A model generated the notes under the pieces. The model saw only the letters and a list, made by a program, of their open reading frames with translations. It searched no databases and was not told where the DNA came from. A stretch of DNA of 64,000 bases, from assembly GCF_037975245.1 (NCBI RefSeq), contig NC_092574.1, positions 5,884,713 to 5,948,712 on the forward strand. Direction: 5' to 3'. The position numbers and the translations under genes are program-made. The stretch's first letter is position 1. Each line of letters starts with the position of its first letter. Shown here one piece after another: positions 13,486 to 25,000 of this stretch. This stretch comes from Apostichopus japonicus (Eukaryota; Echinodermata; Holothuroidea; Aspidochirotida; Stichopodidae).

Positions 13486-16400
13486 GGCATAACATTGAAG
13501 ATTAGTTTGTTCCAGATCTCAAAAGATGTTGTTTGTTTATAACTCATATTGTCCCCCATTCCCTCCCTCACCCCCTCCCCCACCCTTCACACCGCCCACA
13601 TCCTTCCATTGACTGAACAGAAGTACTTGACACCATTGGCAGCGAACCCATACGCTTTATCACCATTGTTCAAACCATTAACACACTTAAGTACTATAAA
13701 CAGAACGATATCGTTCTGAAAACCTCCATGAGAGATTTCTCTTTCCTTTAATTAATGTGCAATAAGAAACTAAATATGATATAGACAGGTCATATCTTCA
13801 TATAAACAACATTAAAAGAGAATTAATTACTGTCATGCTGGATGATGTATTATAGTCTGGCTATCGTAATGAATTACTAATGATACAAGTTAGTATTCAC
13901 CTTTTGGCGTAGCCATTTTCAACGTTCTTAAATTGTCTGTTGTAGAATACCACGGTTCCTGTACAAAAACTGCTTGCTATTCATCTGTGAACTTGCATAC
14001 AGTAGCAAATTTGCTCATGTTGTATAGCATTTTGCTATACTGTATGTGATACTGCGTGAATGATTCTTCGTAGTACTAATTGATATGTTACAAGACTGAT
14101 ATGAATCGGTATGGCCATTGTTGGATGAGATCGGTTTCATGATCGGTTTCATTGTTTCTAATGCCACTGCACTTTAAAACCACTTGGCCATAGTGATGGG
14201 TATATTAATAGTAAGACACAGCCTAAACAGAAAGGACTATTCTTTCAGAAGGGGGGGGGGGGGGGTTGGGGCATTGACTACATTTAGATGCTCTCTATGC
14301 TTGTTTTTCTCTCTAGGTCTCTATAATTTTCCCAGTTTTTTATAGTGAATAGAAAGACAAGATGTCACAGGCTTTCTTTTACAAGACAGTGTTGTAATTT
14401 CCTAACTATTGAATTGCATTCTTTTGAAAACAGGCTTACACGGTTGTTTTCAACTGCGAACTGTGATGGTGGAGTTGTTGCCTGATTATACCAGGGAACT
14501 CCCTGATTATACACACAGATTCAGTTGTAGGGTACAGTGTGGTTTGTGAAGGTTACTGTACCTTTAATACATACGGTACTGTGTGGTTTGTGAAGGTTAC
14601 TGTACATACATACAGCACTGCCTACAGTACTGACTGATAAATCAGCCTACAAGCGAGCCATGTGTTGTTGGGATCGAAGAGTTCAGTTTTGATATGCTTC
14701 GATGTTCGTATTTCTTCTCAGTACGTACACTGTTTAAACCAACAATTGGCAAATTACACTATGCGTCCTCAATCATGGGTTTGCAAAACTAAATTTAATG
14801 TAATGCAGCCAGCATTACGTTATGGCATGGAAGGTTGTGTATAATATGTATAGGCTTACCACAATTTATACCTTGAATATTTTCAACATTAATAGATGGA
14901 CAATACACATGTTTAACTTTCTGACCTTTGATTGGGACCATATATAGTGTATTTTTGCCATGTCACGGGAGTACAGTACTGCAGGTAAATACCTTTAGTG
15001 ATTGGGTACAGAATCTTAACTGTGGCCTGCAAGATTCATTATTGTGCTCACCTTTGGTTTAAAATTACATAACAGTTAATAATTATATAAATCAGACCAA
15101 GTAGAAAGATGTAAGCAGACCATATAAGATTAAGTCACTGCTGCTCAGCGAGATTTATGTCTTTCATGGGACATTTAGTTCTCTTCCCTGCTCACCTGTC
15201 TACTCACAACCTTTAATTTAGCACCTTTGCTCAACAGTACCCACTGCCTAGGGGGTGATCTGCAATGATCAGCACTTTCCTTCCTTAGAAGCAGTGACGT
15301 CTAGACTAGTAGTAGGAAAGTGCTTTAAAATTCCTACTCAGTGATCATTATTCTGTATGATATTGATGAAGCAACTCTAGCTACTGTACCCTAAAGCTAC
15401 CCTAAGCTACCCTACAGTAACTTGAACAGTCCTTTTACTATTCTTCTTTCCACCAAGTTGGCAATTTTGATCGTTAAATTTAGACGTGTTTGTTGTTGGC
15501 TAGAAAAATAAACGAGGAAAGGTAAAGAAATGAACTAAAGGCTAGTGAGAAGTTTAATGTATGCATTACTGTGTACAGTTGAGCAGTGAGTTTAACATAT
15601 GACTTGAACCATTGACTAGAATGGAGACAATTTGTATCATATTAACTGCCTTGCTATGTACAATCAACTCATTAATTTATAAATCACTTATTTAATAGAA
15701 CAATAGATTAGATTAGATTACATAGGAAATGTCAATACCCAAATTACCCATGATATATTTGTTCAGTGACATAAAGTCATACAGTATATGTAGACATGAT
15801 GTCATTACACCAGATTTATATGAAGCATTTGTCAGGGGTAAGTAAATCAAAGGGGTTCTTCACGGACACAGAATATTAAAAAATATTAAAGAAAGGACAT
15901 AAATATATAAATAGTTGAAAATTCTTGTACATAAAAGTTGAAAAATATTGCACCATTCTTCATTAAGGAGCCCTTAATTTTAGCAAAGGGGAGGGGGACC
16001 ACTCCTCTTTTGAGGACTCCCCTAGACAACATAACATTCCACTCCCCCTCCCCCTCCCCCTCTCCCTTCTCTAGTACCAAAATGGTGGTCCGTTGTAACT
16101 CTGGCAATGGTATTAGTATGTACTGTCATTGTAACTGCACCCTTTCAGTTGAGTTTTGTGCATGTATGTACGATACATTTATGGCTTTAATTCAGTCACG
16201 AGTCTTCGAGTCCAGTATATCCTGTTGAACATGAGATTGGGTCATCTTCAGAGTAGGAAGTGATGTTATATAATCTTTTACTGTACTTTTAATACTGACC
16301 TTGGCAGTATTCCATACAATGTTCTCTTTGTCAACACATTTGGGCTTGAGTAAGCACACTACCCTACATAATATTATTACAGTCCGTTACAGTCCTTCAG

Positions 16401-17671
16401 GTCATCAACAGATGTGTTTTTTTAGTTTGCCTTGCTGTTTAAAGCTTTAAGAAAGGCGAGAGACGTATATTACGCTTCTAAGGTGATTGAAAGTCATGAA
16501 TTAAAGATGTTAAGGTTTACCACAAGGCAATGCATTAGATACTTGCTCCGGGGGGAGGGGAGGGGGGTGGATTAATTTATCCAGTATCGCATAGCAAAAT
16601 ACTGTGCAAAGCTGGGCAAATAACTATACAAATGAAAAGATGAATACTGTTGTACATAGCAGTTTTGTACTTTTGAAACTATGGTGTATTAATTTAAAGC
16701 CTTAAAATTGGTAAACAAACTTTGAAACCCTTAGAACTTTCTCTGTTGTTATGTACATGACCTCATTTGTGTCCCATTCTTACTGAAATCTGAAATTGCT
16801 GATCATAATGTACAAAGTTCTAATGCTATATTCTGTGAGTCAAGTACAGTACTACAGTAGATCCGAAAGTAATTGACCTTTTTGCGAAATTCTCGGTTTT
16901 CTATCAAGTAAGAGTTCATATTTTCCTCAGATTTCTCATAATTTATCCGTCACCGCTTCGTGAGTTGCTTGCATCCTAACCTGCAATGTACGTGAATTTA
17001 TTTTAAGAATTTAAGTAAATAGTTTCGTTTCTCAGTTTTGATTTCGTTATCCTGTACTTGTTTCGTTTCTTGATATCGGTGTTTCAAGCCTTTGACAACT
17101 TTAATTACACCTTGTAATCTTTTATCGGGATAGTTTGATATTGATTGTTGTACTTGACACGGTTTGTTTACCTTTTTGCCACCTTTGCCCAAAATATCTT
17201 GTCAGAATTTTGTTTGAGTGAACTTTGGAGGGAGGTGCTCTGTAAGTAGGTTTATGAAGACGACCCACTTAGCGCACAATATATGCTAATCTGGATGTAC
17301 GGTAGAGCATGAGTTATCATGCAAGAAAATGGTATGAATAGCATTGGCGAAGGCAGCATCTTATAATAGGCTGGAGACCCTAAAAACCACCTCCCACTCC
17401 CCTCCCCCCTCCCCCCTCCCCCACCCCCTACACAGCACATTGCGACTGTTGGTACGGGGCATTGAAAGTACAGTAGGCTAGACACACGACTTCAACAGAT
17501 AGCAAACCGTTGAGCTACATTTGTGGGAATTGGAAGTTAAGATTTGGAGGGCACAGCCCCAACTCAAGAGGGAAGTTAGACGGTTTACAGTGTTTGTATT
17601 TGAGTGTCATTGATACAGTAGTTGATACTTGTTTCTACAGTTTAATGTAGAAACTTATATAATTGACCATA
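13486..17671. other. Intergenic DNA, no gene recognised
   Basis: There is no supported gene. Noted: polypyrimidine tract CCCTCCCTCACCCCCTCCCC-like near 13555-13590; G homopolymer near 14250-14267; a two-copy duplication of GGTTTGTGAAGGTTACTGTAC at 14532-14606; CCCCCT repeats near 16040-16068; and GGGGGGAGGGGAGGGGGG-like sequence near 16550. A lysine-rich minus-strand open frame at 16998-17192 was inspected and not accepted as a gene. Confidence 0.45.
14532..14606. repeat. Two-copy tandem duplication, about 43-bp spacing
   Basis: The phrase GTGTGGTTTGTGAAGGTTAC followed by TGTAC occurs twice about 43 bp apart, separated by CTTTAATACATACGGTAC-like sequence. It is a local tandem duplication with no sign of function. 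Confidence 0.7.
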
Positions 17672-17775
17672 TGAATATTAATTATCCCATGGTGCATTAA
17701 CACAAACACACACACACACATATCCATCATCATACATGTACATGTACACATCATACAGTATATGCACAGACTACT
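17672..17775 (+). repeat. Dispersed CA-rich repeat, copy 1
   Basis: The segment contains TTAATTATCC, TGGTGCATT, an ACACACAC run, CATCATACATGTAC and CAGACTACT in this order. The same order is found at 20970-21090 and, less well, at 20871-20965. It is either a dispersed repeat family or a segmental duplication. No terminal structure was defined. Confidence 0.6.
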
Positions 17776-19680
17776 AAGAGAGGATGAGGATGTAAGCCTG
17801 AGTTAGTTCATATGTAGCTCTAGCACATACAGTATATCTGCTTGAAGCTGTGAGATTTCTCATCTTAAAAGATTGATGATCAATTGATCCCGTAGTGACA
17901 TTAGAGATGCAGCTCTAGTGAGGGATGTTGAAGAATGGTAAATATTTATAGTACAGTAATAATTATGTTTCAGTGCCCAATATGTTTTGAAATTAGTGAC
18001 TAAACACAAAGTGCAGTTTTCCGACAAATTGTCTTTGTACATGTCATGTAAACAGGTATGTTCAGTACAGTATATTAAGCCTATATCTAAGTACTGTGTA
18101 TGGTGTCTGTGAATTGTTTTAAGATTTTGCAGAAGTTATGCTACTGTATGTACTAAATATTCCTAACACTATACACAATGTCACTGATTTTAGCTCTAGG
18201 TACTGTAATATCTCTCAGTGTACTAGCATGGGTATAAAACAGGATAAAAAAATCCTGATACCCTCTTCTACGTTATTACAAACATCATTCCACGAAAAGT
18301 TGTGACAGGTGGCTTAAGATTTTAGAATCGTTAAGACATAACCAGCTGTAATGTAAATCTTCATGTGGTGACCAAATCTATCGTACAAAAGTGCATTAAT
18401 TAGTTTGACCAATTGTGACATGATTTTGTATTTACTTGGACGCCATCCTCGTAATCATCATGTGATTGTGACTTTGAAATACGAGACAACATTTTCGGAA
18501 AATATTTCTTGGACGCCTACAAGATTATTATGATCATATAATACAAGGACATCAGGACTGTTGCTGGTACATCTCAGTCATAATGTTATCATTACCTTAC
18601 ACACACTGTTGTCATTTGTTTCATGCAAAGAGTGACTACAGGATTTATTAATAAAGAAGTCGCGGCTGAAGTTCCACAGACACGAAAGCTCTCACACTAA
18701 TTTGTCGTCACCGGTAGAAATGCTGAGAGCCCGTGGTCGCGAGGAGGAGTGAAAGAGCATGATCTTTCCACAGAGGAATCCTCCAGGTTGTAATTTACGT
18801 AAGATATAGAACGACCAACCGTCCGTTAGAAATGTTGATAACCAATAAACTAATCCAAACATACAGTGGTACTACATGTCCAAAACTGATTCTCATAGCT
18901 GTGTGGTGGTTGTCTCTTGGAAACCCTGGACAATCCTTGAGGTTCCATGTTGGAATGCCAAAAAATAAAAGATTAGGCTCGTCGAACAAGATATAACAAA
19001 TATAATTATAGAAGACTGTACAAGTGGGCAAATTACTTTAAAGTTTCAACCGGTTGTGAATTGGACAAACCTAACACAGTCTGGAAGTAAGGCGACCGGG
19101 TTTGAGTGTGGATCGAGACATTATAAAAATACCCAGGCTCTATCTCAGGTGACATTTCTTAAAAAAATTATCTGATGGCTTAGGTGTGATCTTGTGATAT
19201 TATCATTTCTCAGATCACTGGACAAAAACAATTTATCAGTTGAACTGTATTAATTGCTGCAACTTAATGTGACCTTAACAGAAACTTGTGCATTTTGATA
19301 AGAAGGAACTGGTCAGGTCAAAAAATAAATAAAAAATATCCATTATTTGCCAGGGTAGTATCTAGGTGGATTATAATAAGGCAAAATGGAATTAGGACAG
19401 AGAAGTAATCTAGTAATTACCCACACCAGATAACTTTGGATTAATTACTTAGATGCATTTCTCTGTGGTTGGGACTTTTGGTAATGTATAATTTACTTTG
19501 CTCAGGGCTTACCTGTCTCCCCGCAACCTTAGCACTCGTCTTTCTACCGTGCCTAGAATGAGGTGGTAACTTTTAACACTGTGCAGGGTGGGTGACTTTC
19601 AGACTAGATTAATCAGGAGAAAATACTTGTATGATGGCACGAAGATCTTCTTGTATGCTATGTAAAGTAATGTCATTTTT
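17776..19680. other. Intergenic DNA, no gene recognised
   Basis: Nothing supportable as a gene or bounded element. The part at 18655-18790 is less AT-rich and has several CpG dinucleotides, so it could hold regulatory sequence, but no specific site is called. Confidence 0.45.
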
Positions 19681-19860
19681 GCAAAGCTCCTGTTCTCTCA
19701 TGTAGCGCTTGTGTATGCTGCACTTACATAGATGCCACCTATGACACGTCCTAACAGTTATAGTCTACAGCCCACTAGAACCCCCTCTCCATCTGGTTCC
19801 CTCCCCCTCCCCCTCCCCCTCCCCTCCCCCTCCCCTCCCCTCCCATTCCCCTCCCCCCTC
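19681..19860 (-). repeat. Dispersed repeat with CCCTCC tract; inverted copy of 25550-25705
   Basis: The block starting GCAAAGCTCCTGTTCTCTCA and running through CACTTACATAGATGCCACC and GTCTACAGCCCACTAGAA into a CCCCTCC-repeat tract matches the reverse complement of 25550-25705. About 95% identity extends over roughly 125 bp outside the tract. The pyrimidine tract belongs to both copies, so it is part of the element and not a chance neighbour. The element type is unknown. Confidence 0.75.
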
Positions 19861-20870
19861 CTAATTAACATTTCATCCTTCTTAACAGCCATTTCAATTA
19901 ATCTTCTGTGGAAGGTACACCCCAAAGCACCTGGCCTTTGCATATATACTCCAATATTTCATCACCAAAAGCTTTGATAAAGACTGTTTGATGCTTCACA
20001 TTTGCCTAAAAGGTTGTACAGCATTCAGCTTATGGCCTTCTTCTACAGTATTTGCCAATTGTGACTTCATTTTCATGTGGTCTGCGGCTACCATGGTTAC
20101 ACAAGTCGCCTACAATCAGGCAGTACAGGTTTAATATTAAAGTGCAATTAATTTTAAAGATGGATCTGTGTGTAGTTTAGGAGATGGGATGAAACCGTTG
20201 AAATATTAAAATTTGAATACTTTGGATATCGTGAGATTGTGTTTTCATTCTCTGTTGTTGTTGTATTCTCCTCAATTCTCACTCTCTATTCGATTGTCAT
20301 TACCGTCTCTCAAGGCATCGTCATTCCTTCTCGCGCGTTTAAAGTCGCTTAAAGGCAAATGTACAGCGAGCAAAAGTATCATAGTTCCTGCTATGAATAT
20401 TTGCACTTCAAAGAGATGAATAATTCAAGTACCAGTGTGGCACATTATTAAAGTCTGTATTATAAACTGAGACTCACGCAATGTTGTATATATACACAGG
20501 GGTGTCATTTTTAATGTTTGAAATATTTTAAATCCTCTTTAGAGAGCAAGTCCACCTTTTTGCACCTTTCCTTTTTCTCTAGCTATTTACTTCATGAGAG
20601 TACACTAAGTTTTATCCTTTGTTTTCCACATCCCCCCTCCATGTCTTCCAGACTCTCTAACTGGCCCTGACACTCCCCCCTCCTCCCCCCTCTCCTCTTT
20701 TCAGTCCTGTTCTTGTACTGGTTGCATGTCAACATTCATGCACTGCTCATTAGAAGTGGGAGTGAATTGAATTTGATTGTTTGAGGTTTGCCCGGCAATT
20801 TTGTGAGATTAACTTTTGGTTGTAATATATGGAAAATGGATCTTTGTATATACATATATGGAATGCATCT
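19861..20870. other. Intergenic DNA upstream of the phosphatase gene
   Basis: No gene was recognised. Short CCCCTCC tracts occur near 20635-20690. The transcription start and first untranslated exon of the phosphatase gene may lie in this region or in the next kilobase, since its first coding exon is preceded by a splice acceptor. I cannot place them. Confidence 0.4.
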
Positions 20871-21090
20871 TAGCATTTATAGAAACTTATACAAATATAC
20901 AATATTACTTATCCGTTACAAACACACACACATATCATCGTACTTGTACACATCATATTTGTACATATCTATCTTAGCATTTATAGAAACATACAAATAT
21001 ACAATGTTAATTATCCGTTGGAATGGTGCATTCACACAAACACACACACACATCATCATACATGTACACATCATATATTCAGAGACTACT
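20871..21090 (+). repeat. Tandem pair of the CA-rich dispersed repeat
   Basis: Two imperfect direct copies about 100-110 bp apart each contain CTTAGCATTTATAGAAAC, ACAAATATACAAT, TATCCGTT, an ACACACAC run and GTACACATCATAT. The second copy is close to the segment at 17672-17775. Confidence 0.65.
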
Positions 21091-21601
21091 GTTGGCGAGT
21101 TCAATAGGCCTGGCAATGCTGCAACATGCTAAATATGCCAGTATTGTATGACTTGTAGACTAAAAAAGAAAAATTGTGTTGTGTGAAAGTCTGTGAAAAT
21201 TAATTTGTGAATAATTTACAGTAAACCATGGACTTAGTTTTATAATAAATAAGGCAAAGTTATGATCTCGACAATAGTTCAGTAGCCCTTTAAACCGGTG
21301 AAATAAATTTCTGGGTTTAGTTTAACACATCCTTCTACTCACTGTACATATTTAAGTGTAAGTTTAACTGCATCAGGAGTTTATATTGATTTACTATTAG
21401 ATTATTGGATATAAGGAAGTTTACAACAAGACAACTAAAAGGCAGTTACTGTACAGTACATGCAGTAGCAGTTCAGCCTTTATGACTGAGAGGGAAGGAA
21501 CCTGGAGAGAAAGCAGTTAATTCAGAGTTGTTTGTTAAACCATGAGATAGTAGTATATACAGTATGGTTTGAGCAGCAGCTACCTAATTATGTGAGTTTA
21601 A

Positions 21602-21969
21602 AGGCATTGAAGACTCGCCCCAAACCGCGTGTGGCCATCTGAAAAAGTGAACTTTCTGTTGCTTGCAAGTGACGTTTTGTTTGTGTCGCTACAAAATGCA
21701 GACAGTACTGTAATGAAATGTGATACCTTGTTATCTTAAACTGGACCTGAGATGTCCATCGCTGTATCGTTTGTATACTGTGCTGTGGGTATTGACGGCA
21801 GCGGTATGTACTGACTGTACACTAGTGTCTAATTACCGACGGTAGCAAGCTGTGTGTGTATTTTCTGGGAACGATGGTGGTGTCTAACACTTCTGTTAAT
21901 ACACCTCATTCGAAACTAGGTCAGATTACCGGCATGAGATGTTTCTTTTTGCGCGAGTCTTCACACCCT
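21602..21969. mobile_element. 368-bp MITE with TTAA target site, copy 1
   Basis: The ends read AGGCATTGAAGACTCGCC and, inverted, AGGGTGTGAAGACTCGCG, i.e. terminal inverted repeats of about 17 bp, flanked on both sides by TTAA (21598-21601 and 21970-21973). A near-identical 367-bp copy with the same ends and the same TTAA flanks lies at 34598-34964. Two copies sharing exact boundaries show a mobile unit directly. TTAA duplications are the hallmark of the piggyBac superfamily, although the ends here do not start with the usual CCC, so the superfamily is tentative. It lies 44 bp before the acceptor of phosphatase coding exon 1, and so probably in a 5'UTR intron. Confidence 0.85.
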
Positions 21970-22041
21970 TTAAACGAAATTGTTTTGATTTCTTTGACTC
22001 TTTTCTTTTTCAGATTAATTGAAGGAGAGATTCATCAGAGG

Positions 22042-22077
22042 ATGGTTCAATGGGGCAGACATTATCAGAACCAGTAA
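22042..22077 (+). CDS. Overlapping upstream ORF (11 codons) in phosphatase 5'UTR
   Basis: An ATG at 22042, eight bases before the phosphatase start, opens an 11-codon frame (MVQWGRHYQNQ) that ends inside the phosphatase coding sequence. Its context has A at -3 and G at +4. The main ATG at 22050 has T at -3 and G at +4. Scanning ribosomes could therefore initiate here first and miss the main start, lowering output. Both starts lie in the exon that begins after the acceptor at 22011-22013. This is read from sequence; the regulatory effect is inferred. Confidence 0.45.
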   Translation: MVQWGRHYQNQ

Positions 22078-25000
22078 CTACAAAGGAAACGCAGGGCTGT
22101 GAAAATCATCTCGTCAAAGTGGGATCATCATGTATGCAAGGATGGAGAATAAGTATCCTTTCATGAAAAAACAAAGCATAAAAACAAACAAAGAGTATCA
22201 TTATTTATATGTTAAGCTTAACAAGTCAGTTTTCTCTTCATATCTGCACAAATGCAGGCTGTTCTGTACATGTATAGGTGGCATATATACTCTTAACATG
22301 ATTAAAACATTATAGAACTAGGCCTTTAGCTTTTTTTAATTTTGATATAAAATGATGTTTTATTTATTACCAACGACTGATGGAATGTGTGGTATCTGTC
22401 CATCGTTGCCAGCGGACGATTTTCAAGGATTTCCAGATAGTCCGAAACAAGTAAATGATGATAAAGCCTACCTCCTATGTTCACTTAAATATTTGTACTT
22501 TCAAAACTACTTAGTGGAAAAAAATTAGTAATATTTCAGCACTTTACCCTCAAACTGGCAACCTTGTTTTTTTGGGTGGGGGGGGGGGGTGATTTATACC
22601 AACTTCTTATTCCATTCAGAATGAACCATTTTCAGTTCAGGTACAGTATTTGTAGAACTTATGTAAATGTTCAAATATCCGCCAACAATAAAATTCCAGG
22701 CACGTAGTCTCCATGGGGATGTCACGTGAAATTTTAACAGAAAATCTGCCTTGGGTCAGCATTCCAGTGGCTGATGTTATGTTGCTCCAGTTTTGATGGA
22801 TGTTGCGTTATCTAGGTCCTTAACTCTATCACCCAGACATGGAGGACGCCCACACTCACATCTTAGGGTTAGCCAATGAAGAGGATTCAGCGTTCTTTGC
22901 TGTTTACGACGGCCACGGAGGTAAGGTCCTTGGATACGTCCACATGTTATCACACTCATCTACTAACATGCTTCTACACGATTTCTGCACTCTGGCTTCT
23001 ATCATGTCTGTAAGCAAAGATAATCTTTTAAGTGCTGACCTAGCAAAACTCACAGAGAAAACATCAATTTTGGACTACAGTTGCTTGTAAAATTTCATCA
23101 GTGTAATTCATTTTGAGAGCATTCGTTTATATGATAACAGTTTTTGGACACTGTCGCTGTTGTGCATATGTCACGTTTATAATGTCATCGAACGTACAGT
23201 TTGCTATTCGTCATTTAAGATTTATACAAAACTGGAGCCAAAATTTTGCCGTATTATTATTTAGTCTTTCCTGCTATTTCAAAAACTAGACTGATTTGTT
23301 GTTCCAACTTGATAGTTGAACAGGTGTAAAGCATGATCATGGGAATGTCATTGATACTGTACTCCTCAGAGGGTACCCTAAAGTGCGGACTTTGACAAAC
23401 AAGAACTCGTTTAAGATTTTGACAAAAATTGTAGAAAGCTTTTGAGGTAATGGGAGGAATCTAGGTCGATGTTGAGTTGAAAGATGAAGAGAAAGATGAT
23501 TTGTTTGCTTCTGAAATCTGTACATATTTGCTCCAGTTTTCTAGTTTTGAATGATTCACTAAAGCCGGGAATATTACATCCTTTTTCATAAAGTAAATAA
23601 TGGCTCTATATGAATGAGTCGTTTTCAGCTTTGAATAATTTTTTTTTTCTTTTTTTTGGGCGATTTGTTTGTTTCATACAGGAGCAAAAGTAGCTCAGTA
23701 TGCTGGCGAACATTTGCACAAGACCATCATTGATCAGATGGCGTACAAGAGAGGCGACCTGACAACAGCCATGCGAGATGCATTCCTTATGATAGACAAT
23801 AATATGCAGAATGGTATGTTGTTTTTTTACATGTAAACGTAAGCCATGTTTTAAAGGGGTATGTACGCTGTTGGCAGACGATGTGAGACTTATCCAGAAG
23901 AGATAAATTTTCTAACGTTCAGTCGAGAAACCCATCTGAATGTTTCACATTCCAAATTTTTGGACATGGTTTGACCTGAAAGTATTAAGTCCATGTTTAC
24001 CAGGTGAACCATTCCTTACTCTAGGGAAGTCAACAGAAGTTGGTAGTCTTATGATGTCAACATAGATCCATAGATCCATTTTCAAAGGCCTCAATTTCCT
24101 AGTATTATGTTTGTCGTCGAAATATTTGTGAAATGCTTTTTTGATTGTTTTCCTTAGTCTAAAGATGATTTGTACATTATGAAGAGAAACAAAGATGTTG
24201 TCAGCTTTAATTGCCATGATGACATCACTAACTTGACTGTTGCCAGATGCATTAAGAAAGTTATGCCAAATTGAAAAAAAAGTTAAAAATCAGCCAGTGG
24301 AACATCCCTTTAAAATGCATTGAACTAATCCCAATTTGGTTGTATAACCATTGACCTTTGAATGGAACTTTAAGTCAGCACTTCAAAACATTTAATTGTT
24401 CTTTTGCAAAATGCAACAGCAGAATGGAATTAGCCGTAAATTAAAAAAAGAAACGGCCAACGAAGTAATGAATAATCGTTGTGTTACCCTTCTTGTTGTT
24501 GAGAAAATTAAACTTATCCATGCAAACCTCAACATCGTCGATGTTCTCGTTGCCGATGGAGATGGCAGGCTGTTTGTTTCTGATTTGCAGGTATTCTGAC
24601 ATTTTTTCAAAAGTTTTGTTTTATGGTCAACAATACAATAGTTACAATAGTAACAGTAGTTAAACATCCCATTGTTTTTCTCTAACCTGTAGATGAGAGC
24701 CTGAAGGATGAATTGGCAGGAACGACAGCGATTGTGGTAATCATGAGAGAAGGAAAGTTGCACACGGTGAGTAAAAAAGATAAAAAAGGAGAAAAAACCT
24801 CTACAATTATTTTTTCCTTTGTAGATCAAAAGTTTTGACTCATATCCAGGGCAGGTCCTAAAACACCTTGTAATCCCATGTACCTAGTCCTGTACTCAAA
24901 ATTCTTGTTTTATATATTAACAATCAGGGGCATACTCGTTATTGCCATTAACTCATATAAGACACCTTTCAATCTTTATGGATGCAAAGAATTTGAAAGA

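Noticed and set aside
12908-13492. Long open frames of repeated MYVFHG (plus) and MKYIHT (minus) hexapeptides
   Set aside because: They are produced by an 18-bp minisatellite whose period is a multiple of three. Several frames on both strands stay open at once and there is no start context or family.
15361-15420. CTACCCTAAAGCTACCCTAA as interstitial telomere repeat
   Set aside because: The unit is irregular and short and does not match a run of TTAGGG-type repeats.
16998-17192. Lysine-rich minus-strand frame of 64 codons
   Set aside because: No family match, no clear acceptor or promoter, and AT-rich sequence gives lysine-rich frames by chance.
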